From: Lysobacterales bacterium
GTDB lineage: Bacteria > Pseudomonadota > Gammaproteobacteria > Xanthomonadales > Xanthomonadaceae
DNA: 64,000 bases
Assembly: GCA_020442465.1 (NCBI GenBank)
Contig: JAGRJY010000108.1
Location: forward strand, 363,313-427,312
Direction: 5' to 3'
Part shown: one piece after another, positions 8,556 to 19,582 of the stretch
Layout of the letters: every line of letters starts with the position of its first letter
Position numbering within the stretch: position 1 is the first letter of the stretch
Program-made: the position numbers and the translations under genes
Notes under the pieces: generated by a model
Database searches by the model: none
Told to the model about the DNA's origin: nothing
The model's input: the letters and a program-made list of their open reading frames with translations, nothing else

Positions 8556-9673
8556 CGGCCACCCTCCTCGCGGCGCGGACGTTCCGGTCGCAGGCCTTCG
8601 CGTTCGACCATGCTGGTGGTGGACGGCAGCGCGCCGACCGAGCGTGCTGGCGCCGGCAGACTGGCCGACGAGGGCCGTGTCGAGGTGGCGCCGTCAAGCG
8701 GCAGGTAGAGCACGTTGTCGCCGTCGCCCGCATAGACCTTGCGATTGCGCGCCAGCACTTCCTGCATGGTCTCCAGGTACAGGCGCTTGCGGGTCACTTC
8801 CGGGGCCTTGGCGTACTCGTCCGCCAGCAGGGTGAAGCGCTGCGCATCACCTTCTGCGTGCGCGATCACGGCCTGCTTGTAGCCCTCGGCCTCGGTACGG
8901 ATGCGCGCCGCATCACCACGCGCCTCGGGTACGACCTTGCTCGCGTAGGCCTCGGCCTCGCTTTCGATGCGTTCGCGGTCTTCGCGAGCGGAGATGGCGT
9001 CGTCGAAGGCTTCACGCACTTCGGAAGGTGGTCGGGCATTCTGCAGGTTGAACACGCTGACCTGCAGACCGGTGCTGTAGTCGTCGAGCGTGGACTGCAG
9101 CCGCTGCTTGGCGTCGGCAGCCAGCGCGGCGCGCTCGCCGGTGAGCACCTGATCCATCGCACTCGAACCGATGACGTCGCGCACGGCGCTCTCGGCGGCT
9201 TGCTTGAGGGTGTCGTCCGGGTCGCGCGCGCCGAACAGGTAGAGCTTCGGGTCAGCAACCACGTACTGCACGTTGTATTCGATCTGGACGATGTTCTCGT
9301 CGCTGGTCAGCATCCGCACCTGGTCGCTGATCGACCGCAGCTGGGTGACGTCGACCTTGGTCACCGATTCGAACGGTCGCGGCAACTTGAAGTTGGGGCC
9401 CGGCGTCATCAGTCGGTCGAACTTGCCGAGGCGCAACACCACCCCGCTCTCGCGTTCGTCCACCATCACCCAGGCGTCGAGCGCCACCCACAGCAGCAGC
9501 GCACCGACGATCCAGATCACGATGTTGGGTCCGCCGCGACGATTGTCGTCGCCGCCTAGCATGCGATTCATGCCCGACTTCAGGCGATTGAGGAAGTCTT
9601 CGACGTCCTTGCCCTGGTTGTCTCCGTTCTTCCAGGGGTCCTTGTCGCCGCCTCCGGGCTGGTTCCAGGCCAT
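8552..9673 (-). CDS. hflK: FtsH regulator HflK (SPFH/band-7 protein)
   Basis: The partner of HflC in the HflKC cage around FtsH. The N-terminus begins MAWNQPGGGDKDPW, the glycine-rich cytoplasmic start typical of HflK. A transmembrane helix lies at about 48-65, followed by the band-7 domain and a coiled-coil helix. The 373 residues end in a P/S/T-rich tail. A GGAG about ten bases upstream decides the ATG at 9673. A 151-bp gap separates it from hflX upstream. Confidence 0.96.
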   Translation of the reverse strand: MAWNQPGGGDKDPWKNGDNQGKDVEDFLNRLKSGMNRMLGGDDNRRGGPNIVIWIVGALLLWVALDAWVMVDERESGVVLRLGKFDRLMTPGPNFKLPRPFESVTKVDVTQLRSISDQVRMLTSDENIVQIEYNVQYVVADPKLYLFGARDPDDTLKQAAESAVRDVIGSSAMDQVLTGERAALAADAKQRLQSTLDDYSTGLQVSVFNLQNARPPSEVREAFDDAISAREDRERIESEAEAYASKVVPEARGDAARIRTEAEGYKQAVIAHAEGDAQRFTLLADEYAKAPEVTRKRLYLETMQEVLARNRKVYAGDGDNVLYLPLDGATSTRPSSASLPAPARSVGALPSTTSMVEREGLRPERPRREEGGR

Positions 9674-9824
9674 CCTTCACATACTCCGTGTTGTTGCGCA
9701 GTGATCGAGAACGCCCGCGGCGCGGCTCCACCGCGCCGGGTTCGTCCACGACCAAGCCGGTCGCTCGGTCCGACACCCGTTCTGCGATGCATGGGGGCGC
9801 GGGAATTGGATCACAAGTGCACGC

Positions 9825-11150
9825 TCAGGAACACGGCGGCTGTGCGTTCAGCCACTGTGCGTCCAGCGCATGATGGCGCGCGTCCTCGCCCGCGCACAGT
9901 CGCTGCGCGAGCCTTTCGGGCAGGTCGAGATGCAGCATCCAGCCCTCGTCGTCGTTGCGCTCGTCGATGACGGCGCCGGCTTCGAACAGCCGCGCACGCA
10001 AGCGGCCGGCAGCGATGGGCAGTCGCACCCACGCCTCGGCGCGGCGCGAAGCGAATCGCGCATCGATGGCTTCGCGCAGGGCATCCAGGCCCGCGACATC
10101 GCGGGCCGACACCCACACGCGGTGAATCTGGCCTGCCTCGTCCCGGTCACAGCGTCCTGGGGTCTCCGCCATGTCCGGATCGAGCAGATCGGTCTTGTTG
10201 AACACCACGAGCTGCGGCAACTCGCCGGCGCCGATCTCGTGCAGCACCTCATCAACCTGGGCCATGCGCTCGTCGCGCGCCGGATCGGCAGCGTCGACGA
10301 CGTGCAACAGCAGGTCGGCGTCGCGGGCCTCGGCCAGCGTGGACCGGAACGCTGCCACGAGGTCATGTGGAAGATCGCGCACGAACCCGACCGTATCGGC
10401 CAGCACGACTTCCCCGCAGCGCAGGCCGTCGAGCCGGCGAACCGTGGGATCCAGCGTTGCGAACAGCTGGTCGGCGGCGTAGGCCCCGGCCTCGGTCAGC
10501 GCGTTGAAGAGGGTCGACTTGCCGGCGTTGGTGTAGCCGACCAGGGCCACGCGCGGCACTGCATTGCGCAGCCGGGCACGGCGCATCTGCGAGCGCTGTA
10601 CTTCGACTTTCTCCAGCCTCCGCTGCAGCTGATCAACGCGCTTGGCGAGCAGGCGACGGTCGGTTTCCAGCTGCGTCTCACCCGGGCCGCGCAGGCCGAT
10701 GGCACCACCGCGCTGGCGTTCGAGATGGGTCCAACCGCGAACCAGTCGGGTCGCCATGTGGCGCAGCTGGGCCAGTTCCACCTGCAGCTTGCCCTCATGC
10801 GAGCGCGCACGCTGGGCAAAAATATCAAGGATGAGGCCCGTGCGGTCGACCACCCGACGCTGCAGCAGGCGCTCCAGGTTGCGTTCCTGAACCGGCGTCA
10901 GGGGATGGTTGATCAGGACCAGATCCGCGCCCGATGTGTCGCAGAGCATGCGGGCTTCTTCGGCCTTGCCGCTGCCGATCAGCAGTGCAGGGTTGGGCCG
11001 GGTCAGCCGCGAGGTCAGCTGCGCCACCACCGTAGCACCGGCCGAGCGCGCCAGCTCGGCGAACTCTTCCAGCAAGCTCGGATCGTCCTGACCGGGGGCC
11101 AGAGGCTGAATCAGCAGCGCGGACTCGCCGCGCCGGGAACGTTCAAACAC
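9825..11150 (-). CDS. hflX: GTPase HflX
   Basis: A ribosome-associated GTPase that splits stalled or heat-damaged 70S ribosomes. The N-terminal HflX domain (about 20-190, with coiled-coil) precedes a G domain. Its motifs read GYTNAGKST (G1), DTVGF (G3) and NKTDL (G4). The start is GTG at 11150, only 27 bp downstream of hfq, so the two genes are very likely co-transcribed. The 441 residues match the family. Confidence 0.95.
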   Translation of the reverse strand: MFERSRRGESALLIQPLAPGQDDPSLLEEFAELARSAGATVVAQLTSRLTRPNPALLIGSGKAEEARMLCDTSGADLVLINHPLTPVQERNLERLLQRRVVDRTGLILDIFAQRARSHEGKLQVELAQLRHMATRLVRGWTHLERQRGGAIGLRGPGETQLETDRRLLAKRVDQLQRRLEKVEVQRSQMRRARLRNAVPRVALVGYTNAGKSTLFNALTEAGAYAADQLFATLDPTVRRLDGLRCGEVVLADTVGFVRDLPHDLVAAFRSTLAEARDADLLLHVVDAADPARDERMAQVDEVLHEIGAGELPQLVVFNKTDLLDPDMAETPGRCDRDEAGQIHRVWVSARDVAGLDALREAIDARFASRRAEAWVRLPIAAGRLRARLFEAGAVIDERNDDEGWMLHLDLPERLAQRLCAGEDARHHALDAQWLNAQPPCS

Positions 11151-11177
11151 GGATCGGACTTTCCTGCAGCGTCACGA

Positions 11178-11429
11178 TCACTCCTCGGCGCCGCCCTGCT
11201 CGCCGCCTGGACCGGTGCCGATGCGCACGTTGCGCGAGGGCACCACGGTCGAGATGGCGTGCTTGTAGACCATCTGGCTCACCGTATTGCGCAGCAGCAC
11301 GACGAACTGGTCGAACGATTCCACCGTGCCCTGGAGCTTGATTCCGTTGACGAGGTAGATCGACACCGGCACCCGCTCGCGACGCAGTGCGTTGAGGAAT
11401 GGGTCCTGCAGGGACTGGCCCTTGGACAT
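11178..11429 (-). CDS. hfq: RNA chaperone Hfq
   Basis: A hexameric Sm-like protein that binds small RNAs and poly(A)/U-rich tracts and governs post-transcriptional control. The N-terminus [16 protein letters not shown], the Sm1 segment and the Sm2 motif [10 protein letters not shown] are all clear. The C-terminal tail is short ([11 protein letters not shown]), giving 83 residues against 102 in E. coli. A GGGAG lies eight bases before the ATG. It sits between miaA and hflX as in most gammaproteobacteria. Confidence 0.97.
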   Translation of the reverse strand: MSKGQSLQDPFLNALRRERVPVSIYLVNGIKLQGTVESFDQFVVLLRNTVSQMVYKHAISTVVPSRNVRIGTGPGGEQGGAEE

Positions 11430-11609
11430 GGTTTATCTCCCGCTGATGTGTTGTTGTGCGCGGCGCAGGGCCACGGGCGCAGGACCGCCGTGATCCCAAT
11501 ATGGGGACGGCATGTTCCGCAATCCAGCGCATGGTACACGCCCGTGAGGCGCTCAGCGCATGGAGCAAGACCTTGGCGCCCCGCCGTGTCCTCGACCCGC
11601 CGTGTCGCA

Positions 11610-12539
11610 TCATCCGAGGAAGCGGGTGACCAGTTCGTGCACGGCGGCCGGCGCGCCGCCGGGGTCGCGCCAGAACGCGGCCCATTCGCGGCGCAGCCAG
11701 GTAATCTGCCGCTTGGCGAGCTGGCGGGTCGCTGCCGTCACCTGCTCGCCCAGCGCCGCGCGATCGCACTCACCCTGCAGGTAGGCCCAGGTCTGCCGGT
11801 AGCCCACGGCACGCACGGCGGGCAGGTCGGCATGCAGCCGCGGGTCGCGCCGCAGCTGCTCGACTTCGCCGATCAAACCCTGGTCGAGCATCAGTTCGAA
11901 ACGCCGACCGATGCGTCGATGGAGTTCCGCACGGTCGGGTGGGCAGAGCACCACCCTCAGCACCCGCCACGGCGAGCCGCCCGTCTGCGCACCTTCTTCC
12001 TGCCACACCGAGATCGGTCGCCCGCTCAGGCGGAACACCTCGATGGCACGGACGATGCGCTGCGGGTCGGTCGGCTTGATCCGCGCCGCTGCCCGGGCAT
12101 CCACCCGAGCCAGCTCGGCATGCATGGCCGGCCAGCCGCGCTGCGCCCCCTCGTCGGTGACGGCCTGACGCAATGCCGCGTCGGCGGCCGGCATGGCGCT
12201 CAGGCCTTCGAGCAGGGCGCGAAAGTACAGCCCCGTTCCGCCGACCAGAATGGGCAACGCAGCGCGCTCGAGGATCCCCTCGACGGCAGCGCGGGCGTCG
12301 ACAGCGAACTCGGCTGCCGAATAGGGCTCATGCGGTGCCCGCACGTCGATCAGGTGGTGCGGAATGCCCCGACGCTCCTCCAGGGTCGGCTTGGCACTGC
12401 CGATGTCCAGGCCGCGGTACACCAAGGCCGAGTCGACGCTCACGATTTCGCCGCCGAACTGCTCGGCCAGATCGAGACTGGCGGCGGTCTTTCCGGACGC
12501 CGTCGGCCCCATGAGCGCGACGATGGCGGGACGTTTCAT
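11610..12539 (-). CDS. miaA: tRNA dimethylallyltransferase MiaA
   Basis: Transfers the dimethylallyl group from DMAPP to A37 of tRNAs, producing the substrate for MiaB. The P-loop reads GPTASGKT near residue 11, and the prenyltransferase signature region includes LVGGTGLYFRAL. The ATG at 12539 gives 309 residues, the usual size; the reading frame is open further upstream but without conserved sequence. It heads the hfq-hflX-hflKC string and is transcribed divergently from tilS, with 173 bp between the starts. Confidence 0.95.
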   Translation of the reverse strand: MKRPAIVALMGPTASGKTAASLDLAEQFGGEIVSVDSALVYRGLDIGSAKPTLEERRGIPHHLIDVRAPHEPYSAAEFAVDARAAVEGILERAALPILVGGTGLYFRALLEGLSAMPAADAALRQAVTDEGAQRGWPAMHAELARVDARAAARIKPTDPQRIVRAIEVFRLSGRPISVWQEEGAQTGGSPWRVLRVVLCPPDRAELHRRIGRRFELMLDQGLIGEVEQLRRDPRLHADLPAVRAVGYRQTWAYLQGECDRAALGEQVTAATRQLAKRQITWLRREWAAFWRDPGGAPAAVHELVTRFLG

Positions 12540-12712
12540 ATGCAGGGCATGCAGGCGGGAACGGGAGTCCGCACAGGGCAGTCGGCGGGTGTGCATCGTG
12601 CAGCCCATCCCCGGCAAAGTCGACCGCAACTCCGATCCACCAGGCCGAAGGGCGAAACGGGCGGGCAGCGCGACGGCTGGCAGCACCGCTTCGCTCAGGC
12701 GAACATGGCGGC

Positions 12713-14056
12713 ATGTCGACCGCCCCAGACCTTCCGGACCTGCTGCACCGCGCGCTGTCCACGCCACCCGCGGCGCGATGCTGTGTGGGACTGTCCGGTG
12801 GTCTCGACTCCAGTGTACTGCTGCACGCGCTGGCCACGTTGATCCGGCCCCGACAGCCGGGCTTCGAGCTGCGGGCGATGCACGCGCATCACGGGCTGTC
12901 TGCGCAGGCTGATGCCTGGGCCGAGCATTGCGCTCGCCTGTGCGAGAACCTGCAGGTGCCGCTCCGCGTCGAGCGCGTTCGCGTCGATCCAGCCAGCGGC
13001 GACGGGCCGGAGGCCGCGGCGCGGCACGCGCGGCGGCGAGCCTTCGCCCGGCACCTGGCCGCCGATGAAGCACTGGTCCTCGCGCACCACCTCAGCGATC
13101 AGGCGGAGACCTTCCTGATGCGCCTCGCCCGCCATTCCGGGGCCGAGGGCCTGTCGGCCATGCGGCCGCTTGCTCCGCTCGAACACTCACAGGCTGTGGT
13201 TTGGCGCCCTCTGCTGGCGATTCCACGCGAGTTGCTGAGTCGCTACGCGGAGCGAGTGGGTTTGCAATGGATCGACGATCCGGCCAACGTCGATCCGCGG
13301 CACCCGAGAAACCGCCTGCGCCACGAGGCCCTGCCTGTCCTGCGCAGCATCTTTCCCGACTTCGAGACCGCGGCCGGGGTCAGCGCCGCCCTGCTGCAAG
13401 GCGACGACGCGCTGCTGACGCGGGCGGCAGGACAGGCGCTGGCATCTGTGCAGGGCGTCGATCCCTCCACGCTGCTGCGCGAGCGGCTGATGCGACTGGA
13501 TCGCCCGATGCAGGCGCGCGTCGTTCGCCTGTGGACGCAAACACTGGGTCTGCAGCCACCCGGGAAACAGGCCCTCGATCGGGTACTCGACTGGGTGGCC
13601 GAAGGGGGCGAACCCGGGCTGCAGTGCTGGCCCGGCGTGCGCGTGCAGCGCTACCGGGACCTTCTGCACGCCGAAGCCGATGCGGCGCTCGCACTCCCCG
13701 AATCGCCCATCGCCTGGGACGGACGCATGCCGCTGACCTGGGGCTTAGGCCAGCTCAGGCTGGAGGGTCCGCCGTCCGCGGCACGGAACTGGTCGGTGCG
13801 CCAGCGCCTGGGCGGCGAGCGCATCGTGCTGCCAGGGCGGCAGTTCGCGACGCCACTGAAGAATGTGCTCCAGCACCTCGGCATTCCACCGTGGGAGCGC
13901 GACCGACTGCCCTTGCTGCTGGATGCCAGCGGAACCCTGCTGGCCGCCGGCGATCTGGTGCTGGGAGCAGGGATCCAGCGCGAACTGGCTGATACCGGGC
14001 ATCGACTGGTGTGGATTCGCGACGACGAATGCCGACCCCCGCCGCAAAGCCGGTAG
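12713..14056 (+). CDS. tilS: tRNA(Ile)-lysidine synthase TilS
   Basis: Converts C34 of tRNA-Ile(CAU) to lysidine using ATP and lysine, allowing AUA decoding; it is essential. The N-type ATP-pyrophosphatase loop SGGLDSS is at about 28-34. Middle and C-terminal substrate-binding domains follow, to 447 residues. In many gammaproteobacteria tilS follows accA, but here it stands upstream of pyrH. The stop lies just before the pyrH translation start region. Confidence 0.95.
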   Translation: MSTAPDLPDLLHRALSTPPAARCCVGLSGGLDSSVLLHALATLIRPRQPGFELRAMHAHHGLSAQADAWAEHCARLCENLQVPLRVERVRVDPASGDGPEAAARHARRRAFARHLAADEALVLAHHLSDQAETFLMRLARHSGAEGLSAMRPLAPLEHSQAVVWRPLLAIPRELLSRYAERVGLQWIDDPANVDPRHPRNRLRHEALPVLRSIFPDFETAAGVSAALLQGDDALLTRAAGQALASVQGVDPSTLLRERLMRLDRPMQARVVRLWTQTLGLQPPGKQALDRVLDWVAEGGEPGLQCWPGVRVQRYRDLLHAEADAALALPESPIAWDGRMPLTWGLGQLRLEGPPSAARNWSVRQRLGGERIVLPGRQFATPLKNVLQHLGIPPWERDRLPLLLDASGTLLAAGDLVLGAGIQRELADTGHRLVWIRDDECRPPPQSR

Positions 14057-14087
14057 AATGGGGGAGTTTTGTCTTCAGGACGGCCGA

Positions 14088-14819
<732 letters not shown>

Positions 14820-14870
14820 CCCCGGCGCCCCACCCGAGCGAATACGACACGAGCAAGACGGAGTAAGCCC

Positions 14871-15428
14871 ATGCTGGAAGACATCAAGAAAGACGCGCAG
14901 AACCGCATGAACAAGAGCGTCGAATCACTTCGTCACGACCTGACCAAGGTGCGCACCGGCCGCGCCAGCCCGGCCTTGGTCGAGCACCTCAAGGTGAGCT
15001 ACTACGGCTCGGACGTGCCGCTGTCGCAGGTCGCGAACGTCGCCATCGCCGACGCCCGCACGCTGACCATCACGCCGTGGGAAAAGAACATGGTGGCTGC
15101 GGTCGAGAAGGCGATCTTCGCCTCCGATCTCGGCCTCACCCCGAACACGGCCGGCCAGATCATCCGCATCAACCTTCCGCCGCTGACCGAGGAACGCCGC
15201 AAGGAGCTTTCCAAGCACGTGTCGCACGAAGGCGAGAACGCCAAGGTGGCTGTGCGCAACATCCGCCGCGATGCCCTGCATCAGGTCAAGGAGCTGCTCA
15301 AGTCGAAGGACATCACCGAGGACGAGGAGCGCAAGGCCGAGGACGACATCCAGAAACTGACCGACAAGTTCGTGAAGGACGTCGACGGCGTGGTCAAGGC
15401 CAAGGAAGACGAACTGATGGCGGTCTGA
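14871..15428 (+). CDS. frr: Ribosome recycling factor
   Basis: With EF-G it dissociates the post-termination ribosome. It is a tRNA-shaped protein of 185 residues, the exact family length. The start [20 protein letters not shown] and the central [14 protein letters not shown] are characteristic. A GGAG lies eight bases before the ATG. It follows pyrH by 51 bp and precedes uppS by nine bases. Confidence 0.97.
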   Translation: MLEDIKKDAQNRMNKSVESLRHDLTKVRTGRASPALVEHLKVSYYGSDVPLSQVANVAIADARTLTITPWEKNMVAAVEKAIFASDLGLTPNTAGQIIRINLPPLTEERRKELSKHVSHEGENAKVAVRNIRRDALHQVKELLKSKDITEDEERKAEDDIQKLTDKFVKDVDGVVKAKEDELMAV

Positions 15429-15437
15429 GGCCGCTTG

Positions 15438-16181
15438 ATGCGCGAAGACGGCAGCAGCATTCCGGCGCATATCGCCATCGTGATGGACGGCAATGGTCGC
15501 TGGGCCAAGGCCCGTGGCCGGCCGCGCACGATCGGCCATCGCGCCGGCGCCCGCGCGGTCAATCGATGCATCGACTGGTGCGTGGCGCGCGGCGTGGGCG
15601 CGCTCACCCTGTTCGCGTTCTCGAGCGAAAACTGGAACCGACCCGCGGAAGAAGTTGGCACGCTGATGCAGCTGTTCCTGCGCGCGCTCGACCGGGAAGT
15701 CGACGACCTCGGGCGCCGCGGCATCCGGCTGGGATTCATCGGCGACCGCGAAGCCTTCGGTGCAGACATCCGTGACCGAATGGCCCGCGCCGAATCGGTG
15801 ACGGCGAACGGTCAGGCCATGCGTCTGACCATCGCCGCCAGCTACGGTGGGCGTTGGGATATCATCCAGGCGGCGCGTCGGATGGCTGAAGCCGCCGTGC
15901 GCGGCGAGATCGAGCCGGGACAGATTGACGAACGGCGGTTCGCCACGGCCCTGGGCCTCGCCGACCTGCCCCCGCCCGATCTGTTCATCCGCACCGGCGG
16001 CGACAAGCGCATCAGCAATTTCCTGCTTTGGCAGCTCGCCTACGCCGAACTGTATTTCACCCCCACCCTCTGGCCCGATGTCGATGCCGAAGTGCTCGAC
16101 CGCGCGGTGGAGGACTACGGTCGACGCGAACGGAGATTCGGTCTGACCAGCGAGCAGATCGCCCGAGGACTTCCTGCATGA
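15438..16181 (+). CDS. uppS: Undecaprenyl diphosphate synthase
   Basis: A cis-prenyltransferase making the C55 lipid carrier for peptidoglycan and O-antigen. The motifs HIAIVMDGNGRWAKARG, with the Mg-binding Asp, and the C-terminal region with RTGGDKRISNFLLWQ are clear. The ATG at 15438 has TGAGG eight bases upstream; a TTG directly before it is less likely. The product is 247 residues. Its stop overlaps the cdsA ATG (ATGA). Confidence 0.96.
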   Translation: MREDGSSIPAHIAIVMDGNGRWAKARGRPRTIGHRAGARAVNRCIDWCVARGVGALTLFAFSSENWNRPAEEVGTLMQLFLRALDREVDDLGRRGIRLGFIGDREAFGADIRDRMARAESVTANGQAMRLTIAASYGGRWDIIQAARRMAEAAVRGEIEPGQIDERRFATALGLADLPPPDLFIRTGGDKRISNFLLWQLAYAELYFTPTLWPDVDAEVLDRAVEDYGRRERRFGLTSEQIARGLPA

Positions 16182-16990
16182 AGCAGCGCATCATCACCGC
16201 CCTCGTCCTGCTTCCCGTGGTGGTCGCGGCGGTGCTGTGGCTGCCGCCGAACTGGTTCCTCGCCCTGTTCTCGGCCGTCCTCCTGCTGGGGCTGTGGGAG
16301 TGGACCCGCCTGTCGGGCATGGTCAGGCCGGAGCTTCGCGCCGTGGTGCTGGCGGTGAATGCTGGCGTACTCGCCTGGCTGGCCTGGCGCGGTTGGCCCG
16401 GGCTCTTCCCGGTGGTCACCCTGCTCGGTGTGCTTTGGTGGATGGTGGCCATGATCTGGTTGGGGCGCATTCGCATGGCCCGGGAGCCTTCGCGCGGCAA
16501 CACATTGATCAAGCTCATCGTCGGTTCGATGCTGGTAGTCCCGGCATTCACCGGCGCAGGGCTGCTGCATGCGGGCCCTGATGGCCCGCGCTGGATGCTG
16601 TACTGCCTGATCATCGTCTTCGCGGCCGACACTGGCGCCTATTTCGTCGGTAGCCGCATCGGCGGAGCCAAGCTGGCGCCTTCGATCAGCCCCGGAAAGA
16701 CCTGGGCGGGATTCTGGGGCGGGCTCGGCGGCGCCTGCCTGGTCGCCACGATGGCCGTGCCCACCTTGGGCATGGGGTGGACGTCCCTGCCGGGCATGGT
16801 GCTCGCGGCCTTGCTCACGGCGCTCGCCTCGGTCGTGGGCGACCTGTTCGAGAGCCTGATCAAGCGCCATTCCGGCGCCAAGGACTCGGGACGCCTCGTA
16901 CCCGGCCATGGTGGCGTCATGGACCGCCTCGACAGCATCGTCGCGGCAGTCCCCACGTTTGCCGTCCTGAAGAGCTGGCTGCTGCTGTGA
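16178..16990 (+). CDS. cdsA: Phosphatidate cytidylyltransferase CdsA
   Basis: An integral membrane enzyme producing CDP-diacylglycerol, the branch point of phospholipid synthesis. It has about seven or eight hydrophobic helices over 270 residues. The family signature lies in the last quarter: [18 protein letters not shown]. The ATG overlaps the uppS stop, and GAGG is placed correctly upstream. The stop overlaps the GTG of dxr by four bases. Confidence 0.95.
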   Translation: MKQRIITALVLLPVVVAAVLWLPPNWFLALFSAVLLLGLWEWTRLSGMVRPELRAVVLAVNAGVLAWLAWRGWPGLFPVVTLLGVLWWMVAMIWLGRIRMAREPSRGNTLIKLIVGSMLVVPAFTGAGLLHAGPDGPRWMLYCLIIVFAADTGAYFVGSRIGGAKLAPSISPGKTWAGFWGGLGGACLVATMAVPTLGMGWTSLPGMVLAALLTALASVVGDLFESLIKRHSGAKDSGRLVPGHGGVMDRLDSIVAAVPTFAVLKSWLLL

Positions 16991-18183
16991 GGCACATTGC
17001 CCTGCTCGGCGCGACCGGATCGATCGGCCGAAGCACGCTGGACCTGATCTCCCGCCACCCCGACCGCTACCGCGCGTCGATTCTCGCTTCCGGCTCGCGC
17101 GTCGACGCGCTGGTCGCGCTGTGCGTGACGCACCGGCCGGACCACGCGGTCATCGCCGACGAGGCCGCATTCGGCGCGCTGAAGGCTGCACTCGCCTCGG
17201 CGGGCCTGCCGACCCGAGCACACGCCGGAGACGACGCGCTGTGCGGCCTGGTCGCGGGCGACGGCTGCGACACGGTCGTCGGCGCGATCGTCGGCGCCGC
17301 AGGCCTGCGCTCCACGCTCGCCGCGGCTGGCGCAGGCAAGCGCCTGCTGCTGGCCAACAAGGAGTCCGTGGTCATGGCCGGCGATCTGCTGCGCCAGGCT
17401 GTGCAGGCATCGGGTTCCGAGCTGCTGCCGGTCGACAGCGAACACAACGCCTTGTTCCAGTGCCTGCCCCACCCCGCGGCGGCACCGGCCAGCTCGGTGC
17501 GCCGGCTGATTCTCACCGCAAGCGGCGGGCCGTTCCGCGGTCGGCCGCGCGAAGCGCTTGCCCGGGTCACCCCGGCCGAGGCCTGCCAACACCCGAATTG
17601 GTCGATGGGCCGGAAAATCTCGGTCGACTCCGCCACCCTGATGAACAAGGGCCTCGAGGTCATCGAGGCTGGCTGGCTGTTCGACGTCGAAGTCGACCGC
17701 ATCGAGGTGGTGGTGCACCCACAGAGCATCGTGCATTCGCTGGTCGACTACGTCGATGGCTCGATGCTCGCCCAGCTGGGCAACCCGGACATGCGCACCG
17801 CGATCGCCTACGGCCTGGCCTGGCCGGACCGCATCGACGCCGGGGTGGCGGCCCTGGACCTGGTGGCTGCGTCCTCATTGCAGTTCGAAGCGCCGGATAA
17901 CGAAGCTTTTCCTGCACTTGGGCTAGCCTTCGACGCGGCACGCCAGGGTGTCGCCGCCACCACCGTTCTCAATGCCGCCAATGAAGTCGCCGTTTCAGCG
18001 TTTCTTCAGGGTCAGATCGGCTTTCTTCGGATTGCGGACGTGATCGAAGGCACCCTGCAGCACGACGTCGGCGCAGCCGGCGGCGACCTGGCTGAACGGT
18101 TGGAACTGGACGCCAGGGCGCGGCGGATGGCCGCCGACCTCGTGCGAAAATGGCCCACGGAGCGCGAAGGAGCGGTGCGGTGA
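16987..18183 (+). CDS. dxr: 1-deoxy-D-xylulose 5-phosphate reductoisomerase
   Basis: Catalyses the committed step of the MEP isoprenoid pathway, converting DXP to MEP with NADPH; it thus feeds both UppS and MiaA. The NADPH-binding GATGSIG is at 8-14. The metal- and substrate-binding region includes [10 protein letters not shown] and [18 protein letters not shown]. The GTG start overlaps the cdsA stop, and the 398 residues match the family. It is followed with overlap by rseP. Confidence 0.96.
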   Translation: MRHIALLGATGSIGRSTLDLISRHPDRYRASILASGSRVDALVALCVTHRPDHAVIADEAAFGALKAALASAGLPTRAHAGDDALCGLVAGDGCDTVVGAIVGAAGLRSTLAAAGAGKRLLLANKESVVMAGDLLRQAVQASGSELLPVDSEHNALFQCLPHPAAAPASSVRRLILTASGGPFRGRPREALARVTPAEACQHPNWSMGRKISVDSATLMNKGLEVIEAGWLFDVEVDRIEVVVHPQSIVHSLVDYVDGSMLAQLGNPDMRTAIAYGLAWPDRIDAGVAALDLVAASSLQFEAPDNEAFPALGLAFDAARQGVAATTVLNAANEVAVSAFLQGQIGFLRIADVIEGTLQHDVGAAGGDLAERLELDARARRMAADLVRKWPTEREGAVR

Positions 18184-19535
18184 ACGAGTTCTTCGGTTCA
18201 ATCTGGTGGTTGATCGTCAGCCTCGGTGTGCTGGTGACGTTCCACGAGTTTGGCCACTACTGGGTCGCGCGCCGCTGTGGCGTGCGCGTGCTGCGTTTCT
18301 CGGTCGGGTTCGGCACACCGCTTTGGCGCCGCACCAACCGTGACGGCACCGAGTTCGTGGTCGCCGCGCTGCCGCTCGGCGGCTACGTGAAGATGCTGGA
18401 CGAGCGGGAGGGCGAAGTGCCGACCGAGCAGCTTCCGGAGGCATTCACCCGGAAGTCGGTGTGGCAACGCTTCGCCATCGTCGCTGCGGGCCCGGGCTTC
18501 AACCTCATCCTGGCCGTGCTCCTGCTGTGGGTCATGTTTGTGGTCGGCAAGGGCGATTACCTGCCGATCGTGGGTCGCGCCAGCGATGCCGCGCAGCAGG
18601 CCGGCCTGCAGCAGGACGACCGCATCCTGAGCATCGACGGCCAGCCGATCGAGACGTGGACACACGTGGGCATGGCGCTGGGCACGGCGGTGATGGACCG
18701 TCGCAGCGTGCCAGTCGTGCTGAGCGACCCGGCGGGGCGAACCCGCACCACCCAGCTCGATCTCTCGCAAATCCCCACCGACCTCACCGAGGTCCAGGCC
18801 ATGCGCCGGATCGGGCTGGTCCCGCGCCAGCTGCTGGTTCCCGCCCAAGTCGGGGTCGTGACGGCCGGCGGCGCGGCGGAAAAGGCCGGCATGCAGGCGG
18901 GTGATCTGGTCCTGCGCATCGGCGACCGCAAGGTCGAGTTCTTCGACGACATTTCGACGATTCTGGCGGACTACCGGGCGGAAGACGGCCCGGTGACCGT
19001 GTCGATTCGACGCGATGACCGGTTCATGGAACTGTCGCTTCAGCCGCAGCGGGAAAAGGCCGACGATGCCACGTCCCGCTGGCTGCTCGGCATCCAGAAT
19101 GCCCCGGTCGATGCGCCGCACGACGCGATTTTGCGCTATGGCCCGGTGGATGCGGTCGGCGCTGCCGTTCAGGAAACCTGGCGCCTGACCACGGCCACCC
19201 TGGGCATGCTCTGGCGCATGGTCAGTGGCATCGCCTCGCTGCAGAACATCTCCGGCCCGATTTCGATCGCCCAGTACGCCAACGCCTCGGCGCAGATGGG
19301 GGTGGCCTGGTTCTGCTTCTTCCTGGCCGTGCTGTCGCTCAGCCTGTGCATCATGAACCTGCTCCCGATTCCGATCTTGGACGGGGGTCACCTGCTGTAT
19401 TACCTTATCGAGATGATCAAGGGCAGTCCGGTCAGCGAGCGCATGCTGGTGGCCGGACAGTACGTCGGGCTGGCGTTCCTCGCCGGACTGATGGGGTTGG
19501 CTTTCTATAACGACATCATGCGCCTGGTGGGCTGA
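18180..19535 (+). CDS. rseP: Site-2 zinc metalloprotease RseP
   Basis: An inner-membrane intramembrane protease that cleaves the anti-sigma factor RseA and remnant signal peptides. The zinc motif HEFGH (H22, E23, H26) lies in the first transmembrane helix. Two PDZ regions occupy about 115-300. The second site, [11 protein letters not shown], lies in the third transmembrane segment. The GTG start overlaps the dxr stop and has AAGGAG seven bases upstream. 451 residues. Confidence 0.96.
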   Translation: MNEFFGSIWWLIVSLGVLVTFHEFGHYWVARRCGVRVLRFSVGFGTPLWRRTNRDGTEFVVAALPLGGYVKMLDEREGEVPTEQLPEAFTRKSVWQRFAIVAAGPGFNLILAVLLLWVMFVVGKGDYLPIVGRASDAAQQAGLQQDDRILSIDGQPIETWTHVGMALGTAVMDRRSVPVVLSDPAGRTRTTQLDLSQIPTDLTEVQAMRRIGLVPRQLLVPAQVGVVTAGGAAEKAGMQAGDLVLRIGDRKVEFFDDISTILADYRAEDGPVTVSIRRDDRFMELSLQPQREKADDATSRWLLGIQNAPVDAPHDAILRYGPVDAVGAAVQETWRLTTATLGMLWRMVSGIASLQNISGPISIAQYANASAQMGVAWFCFFLAVLSLSLCIMNLLPIPILDGGHLLYYLIEMIKGSPVSERMLVAGQYVGLAFLAGLMGLAFYNDIMRLVG

Positions 19536-19553
19536 GCCTCTGGCCGGCCCGCA

Positions 19554-19571
19554 TTTTTTTTGAGATTTTTT
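19554..19571 (+). other. Two T-tracts just before bamA
   Basis: Eight T residues (19554-19561) and six T residues (19566-19571), separated by GAGA, lie between rseP and the bamA start in an otherwise GC-rich sequence. The preceding GGCCGGCC could form only a short stem, so this is a weak terminator at best. No clear purine-rich ribosome-binding site separates the tracts from the ATG. A U-rich leader bound by ribosomal protein S1 or Hfq is an alternative reading. Confidence 0.45.
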
Positions 19572-19582
19572 CGGATCTGACG

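Noticed and set aside
9870..12842. 990-residue open frame antisense to hflX, hfq and miaA
   Set aside because: All three genes on the other strand have unmistakable motifs; the antisense frame is rich in H, R, G and Q, as expected of a shadow.
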